Shown here piece after piece: positions 16,031 to 23,471 of a stretch of DNA of 47,697 nt. Below the pieces are notes generated by a model. It worked only from the letters and a program-made list of their open reading frames with translations. It had not been told where the DNA came from and ran no database searches. The translations under genes were made by a program, and so were the position numbers. Every line of letters starts with the position of its first letter. Positions within the stretch are counted from its first letter, which is position 1. The stretch lies in NCBI GenBank assembly GCA_913776195.1, contig CAJYMH010000001.1, positions 1 through 47,697 of the forward strand, written 5' to 3'. The DNA is from an uncultured Caulobacter sp. GTDB taxonomy: Bacteria; Pseudomonadota; Alphaproteobacteria; Caulobacterales; Caulobacteraceae.

Positions 16031-16457
16031 GCAGCCGCTTGAGCATGACCACCTCCTTAGGGGTCAGGCCGGCGAGCAGCGCCGCCTCGTAGGCCAGGGC
16101 CAGGGGCGCCACCTCAGCATAGAGACGTCGCCCCTCGTCGCTGAGGGTCAGGACGTGGGATCGTCCGTCGATCTCGTGCGCGGAGCGCACAACCAGATGA
16201 CGCGCGACAAGGGCCTGGGCCGCCCGGCTGACCATGACCTTGTCCATCACCGTACGCGCCACGATCGCATGCTGGCTCATGGGCTGTTCAGCCAGAACCG
16301 CGATGAGCCGCCACTGCGGCACGGTGAGGCCGAAGCGGTCCTCGTATGCCCGCGCGATCAGCTTCGAGACCGCGTTGGAGGCGATGGAGAGCCGGAACGG
16401 CAGGTAGTCGTCGAGGCTAAGCCCGACGCCGCCCTTCGCGCCAGGCTCTTCGCTCAT
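15972..16457 (-). CDS. MarR-family transcriptional regulator
   Basis: 161 residues. The winged helix-turn-helix includes LTVPQWRLIAVLAEQPMSQHAIVARTVMDKVMVSRAAQALVARHLVVRSAHEIDGRSHVLTLSDEG. The wing lacks the DRRRH form of the other two MarR proteins here and resembles hydroxyacid-responsive or HpcR-type regulators. Its start overlaps the stop of the fumarylacetoacetate hydrolase-family gene (ATGA), so it is co-transcribed with an aromatic-ring catabolism-type enzyme and probably senses a related metabolite. Confidence 0.88.
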   Translation of the reverse strand: MSEEPGAKGGVGLSLDDYLPFRLSIASNAVSKLIARAYEDRFGLTVPQWRLIAVLAEQPMSQHAIVARTVMDKVMVSRAAQALVARHLVVRSAHEIDGRSHVLTLSDEGRRLYAEVAPLALAYEAALLAGLTPKEVVMLKRLLIRLEGAAGKLSGEDQPQS

Positions 16458-17461
16458 GCCGGGGACACCCGCTGTTCGATCGCCCCGAAGATGGTGTGAC
16501 GCTTAGCGTCACGCATCTCTATGCGGACGGTGTCGCCATGCTTCAGGAACGGGGTGGAGGGTTTGCCGTTGGTGATGGTCTCGATGGTCCGCACCTCGGC
16601 GATGCAGGAGTAGCCGAGGCCGCCTTCGCTGACCGGCTTGCCGGGGCCGCCGCCGGCGTCGCGGTTGGAGACCGTTCCGGAGCCGATGATCGTGCCGGCG
16701 GCCAGGGCGCGAGTCTTGGCCGCGTGGGCCACCAGCGTCCCGAAGTCGAAGGTCATATCGACGCCGGCGTCCGCCTCACCGAAAGACTGGCCGTTCAGCT
16801 CGACCTCAAGCTTGCCGTGCAGACGCCCGTCCTTCCAGGCGTCGCCCAGGCTTTCAGGCGTCACCGCCGCCGGGGAGAACGCGCTGGCCGGCTTGGACTG
16901 GAAGAAACCGAAGCCCTTAGCCAGTTCGTTGGGGATCAGATTGCGCAGGGACACGTCGTTGACCAGCATAACCAGGCGGATCGCCGCCAGGGCCTGCTCG
17001 CGGGTGGCGCCCAGGGGCACGTCGCCGACGATCACCGCCACCTCACCCTCCAGGTCGCAGCCCCAGGCCTCGTCCTTCAACGGAATATCATCGCGGGGAC
17101 CGAGGAAGCCGTCGGAGCCGCCCTGGTACATGAGCGGGTCGGTCCAGAAGCTGTCCGGCATGTCCGCGCCACGCGCCTGACGCACCAGTTGGACGTGGTT
17201 CACATAGGCAGAACCATCTGCCCACTGATAGGCGCGGGGCAGCGGCGAAGCGGCGTCATGCTCGTGGAAGCGTTCGCGCGGCACCGAGCCGTGCTCGAGG
17301 CTTTCCGCCAGGGCTTCCAGTTGCGGGCCGATCCGCTCCCAGTCGTCCAGGGCGGCCTGGAGCGTGGGGGCGTACGCGGCGGCGGTCGTGAACCAGGCGA
17401 GGTCGTTGGACACCACGACCAGGCGACCGTCGCGGCCGGACTTCAAGGAGGCTAGCTTCAC
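16454..17461 (-). CDS. Fumarylacetoacetate hydrolase-family protein
   Basis: 335 residues. An N-terminal domain (FAA_hydrolase_N-like, about 1-75) precedes the catalytic FAH fold. CDLEGEVAVIVGD gives the metal-binding acidic pair, VMLVNDVSLRN the conserved Asp/Asn segment, KPASAFSPAAVTP the substrate loop, and GTIIGSGTVSNRD the late conserved glycine segment. The family cleaves C-C bonds of beta-diketo acids; full-length members of this layout act on fumarylacetoacetate in tyrosine breakdown. Tyrosine-pathway partners are not in the window, so the exact substrate is unproven. It starts with GTG one base after the upstream small gene's stop, with AGGAAA in front, and overlaps the MarR start. 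Confidence 0.88.
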   Translation of the reverse strand: MKLASLKSGRDGRLVVVSNDLAWFTTAAAYAPTLQAALDDWERIGPQLEALAESLEHGSVPRERFHEHDAASPLPRAYQWADGSAYVNHVQLVRQARGADMPDSFWTDPLMYQGGSDGFLGPRDDIPLKDEAWGCDLEGEVAVIVGDVPLGATREQALAAIRLVMLVNDVSLRNLIPNELAKGFGFFQSKPASAFSPAAVTPESLGDAWKDGRLHGKLEVELNGQSFGEADAGVDMTFDFGTLVAHAAKTRALAAGTIIGSGTVSNRDAGGGPGKPVSEGGLGYSCIAEVRTIETITNGKPSTPFLKHGDTVRIEMRDAKRHTIFGAIEQRVSPA

Positions 17462-17462
17462 G

Positions 17463-17744
17463 TCAGGCGTTTCCTTTTTTGATTACTCGGCTTGCCCTTG
17501 CGCCATGCTCATAGCGGGAAGCCCCGCCGGAGACCACGACTTCGACCAGGATGTCCCCGCCGGTTTCCTGAGCCCAGATATAGCTGCGCTCCACATCCAC
17601 ATAGCGCCCGCCTGGAGCCACACCGTCGAAGGTGTCGCCCCAGGGGGTTATCTTGGACAATTCACGCCAGGACAGGGTGCAGGCGCGAGACAGCTCCTCT
17701 TCGGCCATAGCCTGGAGGTCGGGATCGTATGGGGCGTCGGTCAC
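17463..17744 (-). CDS. Conserved small hypothetical protein in the FAH operon
   Basis: About 93 residues if the GTG at 17744 is used (VTDAPYDPDLQAMAEEELSRA...). A longer frame reaches ATG 17846 but adds unrelated Arg/Ser-rich sequence. There is no clear ribosome-binding site, so the start is uncertain. The core ITPWGDTFDGVAPGGRYVDVERSYIW followed by GDILVEVVVSGG looks like a compact alpha/beta protein without a recognised catalytic motif. The stop lies one base before the GTG of the FAH-family gene, implying coupled translation. Confidence 0.65.
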   Translation of the reverse strand: MTDAPYDPDLQAMAEEELSRACTLSWRELSKITPWGDTFDGVAPGGRYVDVERSYIWAQETGGDILVEVVVSGGASRYEHGARASRVIKKGNA

Positions 17745-17866
17745 TGCGGAGGCGCTTGAACGCTGAGTCTGTTCATATCGGCATCTAGAGCCCGTCGACC
17801 CGGGGAGACAAGCGTCGGACGCCCTGCTAGCAAGGGGGCTGTTCACCCCTGTTCGACGGAATCTTG

Positions 17867-18466
17867 ATGCTTCGCCGCCTGTACGACTGGGTCATGGGCT
17901 TGGCGGCTTCGCGCCGCGCACCCGCCAGCCTGTTCGCCGTCTCCTTCGCCGAAAGCTCTTTCTTCCCGATTCCGCCGGACGTGATGCTGGCCCCTATGGT
18001 GCTGGCCAAGCCGGAGCGCGCCTGGTTCTACGCTGGGCTGTGCACCGCGGCGTCGGTGCTGGGCGGCATGGCCGGCTATCTGATCGGCTTCTTCCTGCAG
18101 GACTTCGGCCGCTGGATGCTGACCCTGACAGGGCATGCCTCGGGGTTGGAGGAGTATCAGTGCTGGTACGCCCAGTGGGGCGTGTGGCTTATCCTCATCA
18201 AGGGCCTGACGCCGGTGCCCTACAAGCTGGTGACCATCGCCTCGGGCCTGGCGCAGTTCAGCCTGCCGGTGTTCATCGCCGCCTCGGTCATCACGCGCGG
18301 CGCCCGCTTCTTCATGGTGGCGGCGGTGGTCAAGAAATTCGGCCCCGCCATGCTGCCGGTGATCGAGAAGCGTCTGGGGCTGTTCGCCATCCTATTCATC
18401 GTCCTGCTGCTCGGCGGGTTCGCCATCGGCCACTTCATCGGCGGCGGAGCGCCGGCCGCATGCTGA
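17867..18466 (+). CDS. DedA/VTT-family membrane protein (YqaA-like)
   Basis: 199 residues with about five hydrophobic segments. The VTT-type features are FAVSFAESSFFPIPPDVMLAPMVLA (re-entrant loop with E and proline-rich ...FPIPPD), AGYLIGFFLQDFG and KGLTPVPYKLVTIASGLAQFSLPVF. DedA/VTT proteins are thought to flip or distribute phospholipids and help keep the proton motive force. ATG 17867 is preferred to the TTG just before it. Its end overlaps the dsbB start by 7 bases, so this membrane protein is the head of a dedA-dsbB-coq7 operon. Confidence 0.88.
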   Translation: MLRRLYDWVMGLAASRRAPASLFAVSFAESSFFPIPPDVMLAPMVLAKPERAWFYAGLCTAASVLGGMAGYLIGFFLQDFGRWMLTLTGHASGLEEYQCWYAQWGVWLILIKGLTPVPYKLVTIASGLAQFSLPVFIAASVITRGARFFMVAAVVKKFGPAMLPVIEKRLGLFAILFIVLLLGGFAIGHFIGGGAPAAC

Positions 18467-18984
18467 GGCGGCTGATCACCCTCTGCCTGAAGAACTGGCC
18501 CCTGGTCGCGCTGTTGACGTCGGCGGCCATGCTGGCCACGGCCCACGGGTTCGAGCGGATCGGCGGCTACGCCCCCTGCTACCTCTGCCTGAAGCAGCGC
18601 GAGGTCTATTGGGCGGCCATGGCGATCTCGGCTCTGGCGCTGATCGTCGCGCGCATCAAGCCTAGCCCTCGCCTCTCGACCCTAATCAACTTCGTGCTCG
18701 CGGCGGTGTTCCTATTCGGCGCCGGTCTGGCCGCCTATCATGCCGGCGCGGAGTGGAAGTGGTGGCCTGGTCCCAGCGTCTGCGGCGGCGGCGCCAGCGG
18801 CGGCGCGCTTCAGGCAAGCGATCTGACCGCACTGATGAACGGCACGGCCAAGATCAAACCGCCGGCCTGCGACACGGCAGCGTGGGTGTTCCTGGGCCTG
18901 TCCATGGCGGGTTGGAACGTGCTTATCTCGCTGAAGCTGGCCGGCTGGTCGCTGGCCTCGGCGTTGGAGGGCCGCAAGGCATGA
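18460..18984 (+). CDS. dsbB: Disulfide bond formation protein DsbB
   Basis: 174 residues and four transmembrane helices. The first redox pair is APCYLCLKQRE (C40, C43) at the periplasmic face, and the second is C108 (PSVCGGG) and C137 (PPACDTAAW) in the periplasmic loop. This is the DsbB arrangement for passing electrons from DsbA to ubiquinone. The periplasmic loop carries a Gly-rich GGGASGGA stretch. It is followed, with a 4-base overlap, by coq7, a ubiquinone biosynthesis gene, which links the oxidase with the supply of its quinone acceptor. No dsbA is in the window. Confidence 0.92.
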   Translation: MLRRLITLCLKNWPLVALLTSAAMLATAHGFERIGGYAPCYLCLKQREVYWAAMAISALALIVARIKPSPRLSTLINFVLAAVFLFGAGLAAYHAGAEWKWWPGPSVCGGGASGGALQASDLTALMNGTAKIKPPACDTAAWVFLGLSMAGWNVLISLKLAGWSLASALEGRKA

Positions 18985-19547
18985 GCAGCGAACGCCCTAT
19001 CCCATCTCGCCCGGGCCTAGGTGCCACGCGGACGCGGCTAGCGGAGATTCTTCGCGTCGATCACGCCGGCGAACTGGCGGCGGTGCAGATCTATCGCGGC
19101 CAACAGGCTGTTCTCAAAAGCGCCAAGGGGCGCGGCCGCATCGCCGGTCAGCTTTCGGAGATGGAGCAGCACGAGGCCGAGCACCTAGCCCGCTTCGACG
19201 AATTGCTGATCGAGCATCAAGTGCGCCCTACCCTGCTGACGCCGCTCTGGCGCGCGGCGGCCTTCGCCCTGGGCGCCGGCACGGCTCTGATGGGGGACAA
19301 GGCGGCCCACGCCTGCACCGAAGCAGTGGAGACCGTGATCGAGGGACACTACGCCGCGCAGATCGCCGAGTTGAAAGACCGCGATCCCGAACTGGCGGCG
19401 GAGCTGACCAAGTTCCGTGACGATGAACTGATGCACCGCGACCATGCGATTCAGGAAGGCGCCCGTGAGACACCCGGCTATCCTGTCTTGTCGGCGGTGA
19501 TCAAGGCTGGCTGCAAGGCCGCCATCAAGGTCGCCGAGAAGATCTGA
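18981..19547 (+). CDS. coq7: Demethoxyubiquinone hydroxylase Coq7
   Basis: 188 residues. A di-iron carboxylate protein hydroxylating demethoxyubiquinol in ubiquinone synthesis. Ligand motifs are visible: RVDHAGELAAVQIY (E31), LSEMEQHEAEH (ExxH near 60-68), EAVETVIEGHY (E117, H123) and KFRDDELMHRDHA (ExxH near 149-152). Length matches the short bacterial Coq7 form. It is peripheral on the inner membrane. ATGA overlap with dsbB. Convergent with the TraB-like gene with 3 bases between stops. Confidence 0.95.
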   Translation: MSSERPIPSRPGLGATRTRLAEILRVDHAGELAAVQIYRGQQAVLKSAKGRGRIAGQLSEMEQHEAEHLARFDELLIEHQVRPTLLTPLWRAAAFALGAGTALMGDKAAHACTEAVETVIEGHYAAQIAELKDRDPELAAELTKFRDDELMHRDHAIQEGARETPGYPVLSAVIKAGCKAAIKVAEKI

Positions 19548-19550
19548 GCC

Positions 19551-20486
19551 CTATTCCGGCGGCAGGTCGACGACCGCGCCGCGCGCCCTCAGCCGATCCA
19601 GCACGCCGTCGCGCCGCAGTAGGTACTGCAGGTCGATCACCGCGATCGTCCGTCCCGGCTTGGCCAGGGCCTTTTCGATGTCCGACACCGCCTCGGCCGT
19701 GCCGCGCTCCAGCAGGACGCCGAAGGTCGGGACCTGTTGCAGACAGGCGTCCAACAGCGCCGGCGCGGCCCGCGCACGAACCCCGGCCAAGTCGCCCGTC
19801 GCCCATGCCCGGGCGGCTTGCGGGGCGTTGGCCGCCTCGTGGTCAATCTCGTCCAAGGCGGCGCTCAGGCAGGCGACATGCGTCTGGGGCGGCAGGTTGG
19901 CCGCCGCCTTCATCAGGGACGAGGCCTTGAAGTCCTCGATCGGCTTTGCGGTCACCCCCGCCGCCTTGGCGCGGCGCGCCAGGGTGCTGCCGGGCTTGGC
20001 GGATGAGAGCCCGCCCTGCTCGCGGAAGTGCTCCAGCATCATGAACCCGGCGACGCCAGGCTTCCAGCTATCGTAGGTCTTGGGATCCTTGCCGATGGAG
20101 GCGGCGGTGCGCTCGACACGCGCGCGGAGCTCCGGCGGGAGGCCGCCGCGCAGGTTCTTCGTCCGAAGTGACGGATAGCGCAGCAGCAGACGCGCGGCGT
20201 CCAGCGGCGAGGCGCTGGCCTTGGGCGGCAGCAGGACCAGCCGGGCGTCCTTCAACGCCCGGTCCAGCCTCGGCGACGACCATTCAAGGCTATGCGGCAG
20301 AGGCGTCAGACCGCCCAGGATGACCACTTCGGACTCGCCGCGGCGAACGCGCCAGAGCGCGGGCCCCGGCGGCCGGGCGACGACTTCAAGTTCCTGAACA
20401 ACGGCGCTCTCGCCCTCGGGCGGAGCCAGCTCCTGCGCGTGCGCGGCGCTGGACAGACCCAGCGCCGCCACGACGGCGAGGATCAG
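19551..20486 (-). CDS. TraB/GumN-like exported protein, apparently with CTG start
   Basis: About 311 residues. The body resembles the TraB/GumN family: PALWRVRRGESEVVILGGLTPLP, then LDRALKDARLVLLPP, GVAGFMMLEHF, the late FGVLLERGTAEAV and TIAVIDLQYLLRRDGVLDRLRARGA. The usual early 'G..H' motif reads GGLTPLP, so a metal ligand is missing, and function is unclear. The N-terminus LILAVVAALGLSSAAHAQ is a signal peptide, but no ATG, GTG or TTG precedes it at a sensible distance in frame. The CTG at 20486 overlaps the stop of the upstream gene (CTGA), giving MILAVVAALG. Longer frames read through an out-of-frame, Arg-rich region. Confidence 0.75.
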   Translation of the reverse strand: MILAVVAALGLSSAAHAQELAPPEGESAVVQELEVVARPPGPALWRVRRGESEVVILGGLTPLPHSLEWSSPRLDRALKDARLVLLPPKASASPLDAARLLLRYPSLRTKNLRGGLPPELRARVERTAASIGKDPKTYDSWKPGVAGFMMLEHFREQGGLSSAKPGSTLARRAKAAGVTAKPIEDFKASSLMKAAANLPPQTHVACLSAALDEIDHEAANAPQAARAWATGDLAGVRARAAPALLDACLQQVPTFGVLLERGTAEAVSDIEKALAKPGRTIAVIDLQYLLRRDGVLDRLRARGAVVDLPPE

Positions 20487-20809
20487 TCGGCGCGGACCTC
20501 GCCCTTGTTCATCGCCGGCATGTGCTCGTCGACCATGTCGGCCTTCTCGGCTCGGCGCACCGCACCGGCCACATTCAGGCGCGTGAAGACGTGGGTGGCG
20601 CCGAAGGCGGATTTGGCCTCTTCCCATCGATCACGGTGCCCCTTGTACAGGTTCTCGGTCTCCCCAGCGTAGACCACCGTCACATGGGCCCCGGCCAGAC
20701 GGACGTAAAGGTAGTTGCCACCCATGGGCGATACCCGGTCCTCCTCCAGCGGCATGTAGCGGTAAACGGCGCCGGACTTTCCGGTGAAATCGAGCTGGCG
20801 GGTCGCCAT
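20483..20809 (-). CDS. Small GIY-YIG-like protein
   Basis: 108 residues. VTVVYAGETENLYKGHRDRW followed by THVFTRLNVAGAVRRAEKADMVDEHMPAMN recalls the GIY-YIG layout: an aromatic/Gly strand, a 'G.T..L' turn, a later R, then E and a final P..N. The canonical GIY-YIG residues are only partly kept (VYAGET), so nuclease activity is uncertain. A perfect ribosome-binding site (GGAGGG, 4 bases before ATG) fixes the start and removes a longer N-terminal frame. Its stop overlaps the proposed CTG start of the TraB-like gene. Confidence 0.7.
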   Translation of the reverse strand: MATRQLDFTGKSGAVYRYMPLEEDRVSPMGGNYLYVRLAGAHVTVVYAGETENLYKGHRDRWEEAKSAFGATHVFTRLNVAGAVRRAEKADMVDEHMPAMNKGEVRAD

Positions 20810-20921
20810 GGGCCCTCCCTGTAACTGAACTGGACTCAAGGGGAGGACCGAAGCACCCCCGGGCGCATATCTGCGTCCGAAGTTGACCAAAGCGAGGCAG
20901 CTTGACCGTTATCGAAGCCTC

Positions 20922-20951
20922 TTGCGCTTCATGTTCAGTAATTGCTATACA
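20922..20951 (+). promoter_or_regulatory. Candidate promoter for the RsaA-like RTX gene
   Basis: TTGCGC (20922-20927) and TATACA (20946-20951) are spaced by 18 bases, close to the sigma-70 pattern. The predicted start is about 55 bases before the ATG. A perfect palindrome follows at 20953-20965. Confidence 0.4.
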
Positions 20952-20952
20952 C

Positions 20953-20965
20953 GATCTCAGAGATC
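20953..20965. promoter_or_regulatory. Perfect 13-base palindrome next to the -10 element
   Basis: GATCTC and GAGATC flank a single A, starting two bases after the candidate -10. Position suits a repressor operator at the transcription start. Confidence 0.35.
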
Positions 20966-21013
20966 ATTGTTCTGCGTTGAGGGGCGCGGGAACCGACAGT
21001 CGCGAGAGTACCT

Positions 21014-22423
21014 ATGTCAACGCAAAGCACGCTTGAAGCCATCTACCGCAACCTGCAGCGCATCCCGACCGACAAGCCCCTGTCGACAGACGCCACCGCG
21101 CAGCTGAAAATGATGGCCGACGGCATTGACGCCGGTAAGGCCGGCATGGTCGGCACGGGATGGAACTTCAACGGCGCCCTGGCCTGGATTCTGGATTCGG
21201 TGAACGCCACCTCGGCGGTGGCGATAGCCGCATACGGCTTCATGACCGACACCTCGGTGACCGGCGGGGGACTGAACTACCTCGTCTCAGCGTATGGTTC
21301 CAACCCCAACAGCCTGAACTCGGATTACTACAAGGGCTTCAGTCTCGAAAATCGCTACATCAACTTCGCGGTCAGCATCGCGACCGAACCTTCGGCGATG
21401 ACAAAGTTCAGATCGGATTTCGCGCCCCTGACGCTGGCTGAGACCCTGAAGAAGGCCTACGGCGAGATCTTCGGCACGATCAAAACCGATGCGGAGTTCT
21501 CGGCCATGCTTACGCCAGAACGCGCCGCCTATTTCGCGTCGTACGGCGGGGACGGACCCAACGGTCTCGGCACCAAGGCCGCCCTGGTGGGCTGGCTGCT
21601 GGCCGAGGCGGTCAAGGCCGATGCCGGCCCCTACGCTCAGGCGACCAAGAACCTGTTGCTCGACATCGCCGGGGACGGCGACGCGCCCAGCTCCGCGCGC
21701 TTCATGGCGAACTGGGGCCCCGGCGGCGATTATGCGCCTGGAGGAGCCGCTGATCCCGGCCTGCCCGGCGGCAGGATCGTGATCGAAAACGATTGGAATG
21801 TGGCGGTGAACAAGCCGGACGCTTCGTCCAACGTCCGCGCCCTGGCCACCGACAGCGACGACGTCATCATCAGCAAGACCGGCCTGGCCCTCGGCGCCAG
21901 CATCTCCACCGGCGCTGGCAACGACATCATCAGCATCAGCGGCGGATTGACCCGCGGCGACATCGACGCCGGCTCGGGCAATGACGTCATAACGGTCAGT
22001 GGCGTCGACGGCGAGATCACCACCGGGACAGGTCAGGATTGGGTCCAGGTCACCAGCTTCGGCCCGCTGCACAATCACGGCATCGTACCGGACATCATCC
22101 CCACCGCAATCATCACCGATTTCGATCAAGGCGAGGACAGCCTCGGCTTCGCCTCCAACCTTGGCTCGGGCGCCAAGCTAGACATCCAGACCGCCTACCT
22201 ATGGCGTGCGGGCGCTACGCTGCAGGACGCCCTGACTGTCGTCGCCGGCCTTACCGGCGCCGGTAAGAACAGCGTGTTCGAGTGGAATGGCGATACCTAC
22301 GTCTTCCACCAGAACGACAAGGCTGAACTCGATATGGAGGATGGGCTGGTGATGCTGGCCGGCGTCACCGGTCTGACCATCGCCAACGGCCCGCAGATGG
22401 CCGGCGACATCCACTTCGGCTGA
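21014..22423 (+). CDS. Short RsaA-like RTX surface protein
   Basis: 469 residues. Residues about 1-245 resemble from memory the N-terminal LPS-anchoring domain of the Caulobacter S-layer protein RsaA: SAVAIAAYGF, then SLENRYINFAVSIAT (RsaA: AQENRFINFSINLAT), KAYGEIFG, and GTKAALVGWLL (RsaA: AVKAALIGTIL). A short RTX part (about 285-350) has GAGNDIISISGG, GSGNDVITVSG and GTGQDWVQV calcium-binding repeats. The C-terminus (about 365-469) with ITDFDQGEDSLGF, ATLQDALTVVAG and GDTYVF matches the layout of RsaA's type I secretion signal region. RsaA is about 1,026 residues, so the middle is missing. Predicted to be exported without a cleaved signal and anchored to LPS. No type I secretion genes are nearby. 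Confidence 0.82.
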   Translation: MSTQSTLEAIYRNLQRIPTDKPLSTDATAQLKMMADGIDAGKAGMVGTGWNFNGALAWILDSVNATSAVAIAAYGFMTDTSVTGGGLNYLVSAYGSNPNSLNSDYYKGFSLENRYINFAVSIATEPSAMTKFRSDFAPLTLAETLKKAYGEIFGTIKTDAEFSAMLTPERAAYFASYGGDGPNGLGTKAALVGWLLAEAVKADAGPYAQATKNLLLDIAGDGDAPSSARFMANWGPGGDYAPGGAADPGLPGGRIVIENDWNVAVNKPDASSNVRALATDSDDVIISKTGLALGASISTGAGNDIISISGGLTRGDIDAGSGNDVITVSGVDGEITTGTGQDWVQVTSFGPLHNHGIVPDIIPTAIITDFDQGEDSLGFASNLGSGAKLDIQTAYLWRAGATLQDALTVVAGLTGAGKNSVFEWNGDTYVFHQNDKAELDMEDGLVMLAGVTGLTIANGPQMAGDIHFG

Positions 22424-22430
22424 TCGTGGC

Positions 22431-22458
22431 GCTGAGCGCGTTTTCCGACGCGCTCAGC
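22431..22458. terminator. Bidirectional hairpin between convergent genes
   Basis: GCTGAGCGCG (22431-22440) and CGCGCTCAGC (22449-22458) are perfect inverted repeats around TTTTCCGA. The stem overlaps the stop codon of the leftward gene and begins 8 bases after the stop of the RTX gene. It could end transcription in both directions, though no clear T tract follows on the plus strand. Confidence 0.6.
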
Positions 22459-23338
22459 TACCCACGGCCGCGAGGATCGCCTCCTCGCTCAGATTTGGAT
22501 CAGCCATACGATTGCCGCCGCTGACCTGTGCCACCCAGTCGGAGGGAGTTTTCAACTTCGGCCGGGAGAAGCGGATCCAATCAACATCCATCTGCATGTC
22601 GACGCGAGCAGCCTTGTCCACGGTGCGGTTGATGACCTCTGGGTTTTCGGGGCCCGACGGGCGAGTCTCCTCGCTGGTAGTGTAGGCGATTAGCCCCACC
22701 TGCATCTGAGGGCGGAACTCCATGCGATAAAAGCGGTCCCGCACCTGCCACTTCGCCTGTCCCTCCGGCCGGGCCAGGGCGATCATCACCATGCCCATGC
22801 GCACCAGACGCAGCTCGACCCAGCCCGTCGGGAACGGGCGCAGCTTCAGAGACGAGTAGCTGTTGAAGGTGGATTTAGTCTCGGTCATCTGCTGGCCGGG
22901 CGCGTGACCGACGCCGGTGGTGATGAAGTGCCAATTCTCCGCCCTAGGCCGCCAGTTAGTCGCAGTGGCGTTGTTGGGGACGCGGGCCATCAGCCCTCCC
23001 AGAGACCAAGTTCCCCCAGGAATGTCACCGTCAGCGCTCTTCACACGAACGCGGGCCCGCACGTCGAAATCACCCTGCACCTTCCGGAACAGAAACGGCG
23101 CGTTCAGATCGCGAACCCACGCCACGTCATAGGGCTCCAGATGCAGCGCGCCGGATGTCGTCTTGCCCAGGTCGAGCGCCTTGAGCTTGTCCGGCCAGCC
23201 ATACGCCTCGTCAAACCGCGTCCAGCCTGAAAGCTCTGTCCCGTTGAATTCGTCCGACAGGGCCGTGAGGTCATCCTCAGCGGTGGCCGGAACGGCGGCG
23301 AGGAGAACAAGGCTGGCGAGCAGCATGCGCATGCGCAT
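22454..23338 (-). CDS. Exported concanavalin A-like/DUF1349-type protein
   Basis: 294 residues with a signal peptide ending near residue 20 (VPATA-E). The sequence after it, LSDEFNGTELSGWTRFDEAYGWP then GKTTSGALHLEPYDVAWVRDLNAPFLFRKVQGDFDVRARVRV, is the opening of the lectin/glucanase jelly roll seen in DUF1349-type proteins. It continues with GGLMARVP and WVELRLVRMG. Catalytic glutamates of family 16 glucanases are not evident, so binding of a glycan rather than cleavage is as likely. Three in-frame ATG codons open the gene; the first is used here. It is convergent with the RTX gene, and a LacI-like palindrome lies upstream at 23460-23471. Confidence 0.75.
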   Translation of the reverse strand: MRMRMLLASLVLLAAVPATAEDDLTALSDEFNGTELSGWTRFDEAYGWPDKLKALDLGKTTSGALHLEPYDVAWVRDLNAPFLFRKVQGDFDVRARVRVKSADGDIPGGTWSLGGLMARVPNNATATNWRPRAENWHFITTGVGHAPGQQMTETKSTFNSYSSLKLRPFPTGWVELRLVRMGMVMIALARPEGQAKWQVRDRFYRMEFRPQMQVGLIAYTTSEETRPSGPENPEVINRTVDKAARVDMQMDVDWIRFSRPKLKTPSDWVAQVSGGNRMADPNLSEEAILAAVGS

Positions 23339-23459
23339 GCGGGTCGGTCTCTTGCTGAACTTTGAGCCCGCAAGATGGACGAGCGCCCTTAGACGTCTCT
23401 GCGACTATTGGCGTCGTTTCCCCGAAAACCGCATCATCGGGACTGTGGAAGGCGAATTT

Positions 23460-23471
23460 GTAAGCGCTTAC
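23460..23471. promoter_or_regulatory. Perfect LacI-type palindrome
   Basis: GTAAGCGCTTAC is a perfect 12-base palindrome of the type bound by LacI/GalR regulators of sugar genes. It is 121 bases upstream of the lectin-fold gene and also overlaps the stop codon of the HNH gene, so its meaning is ambiguous. Confidence 0.4.
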
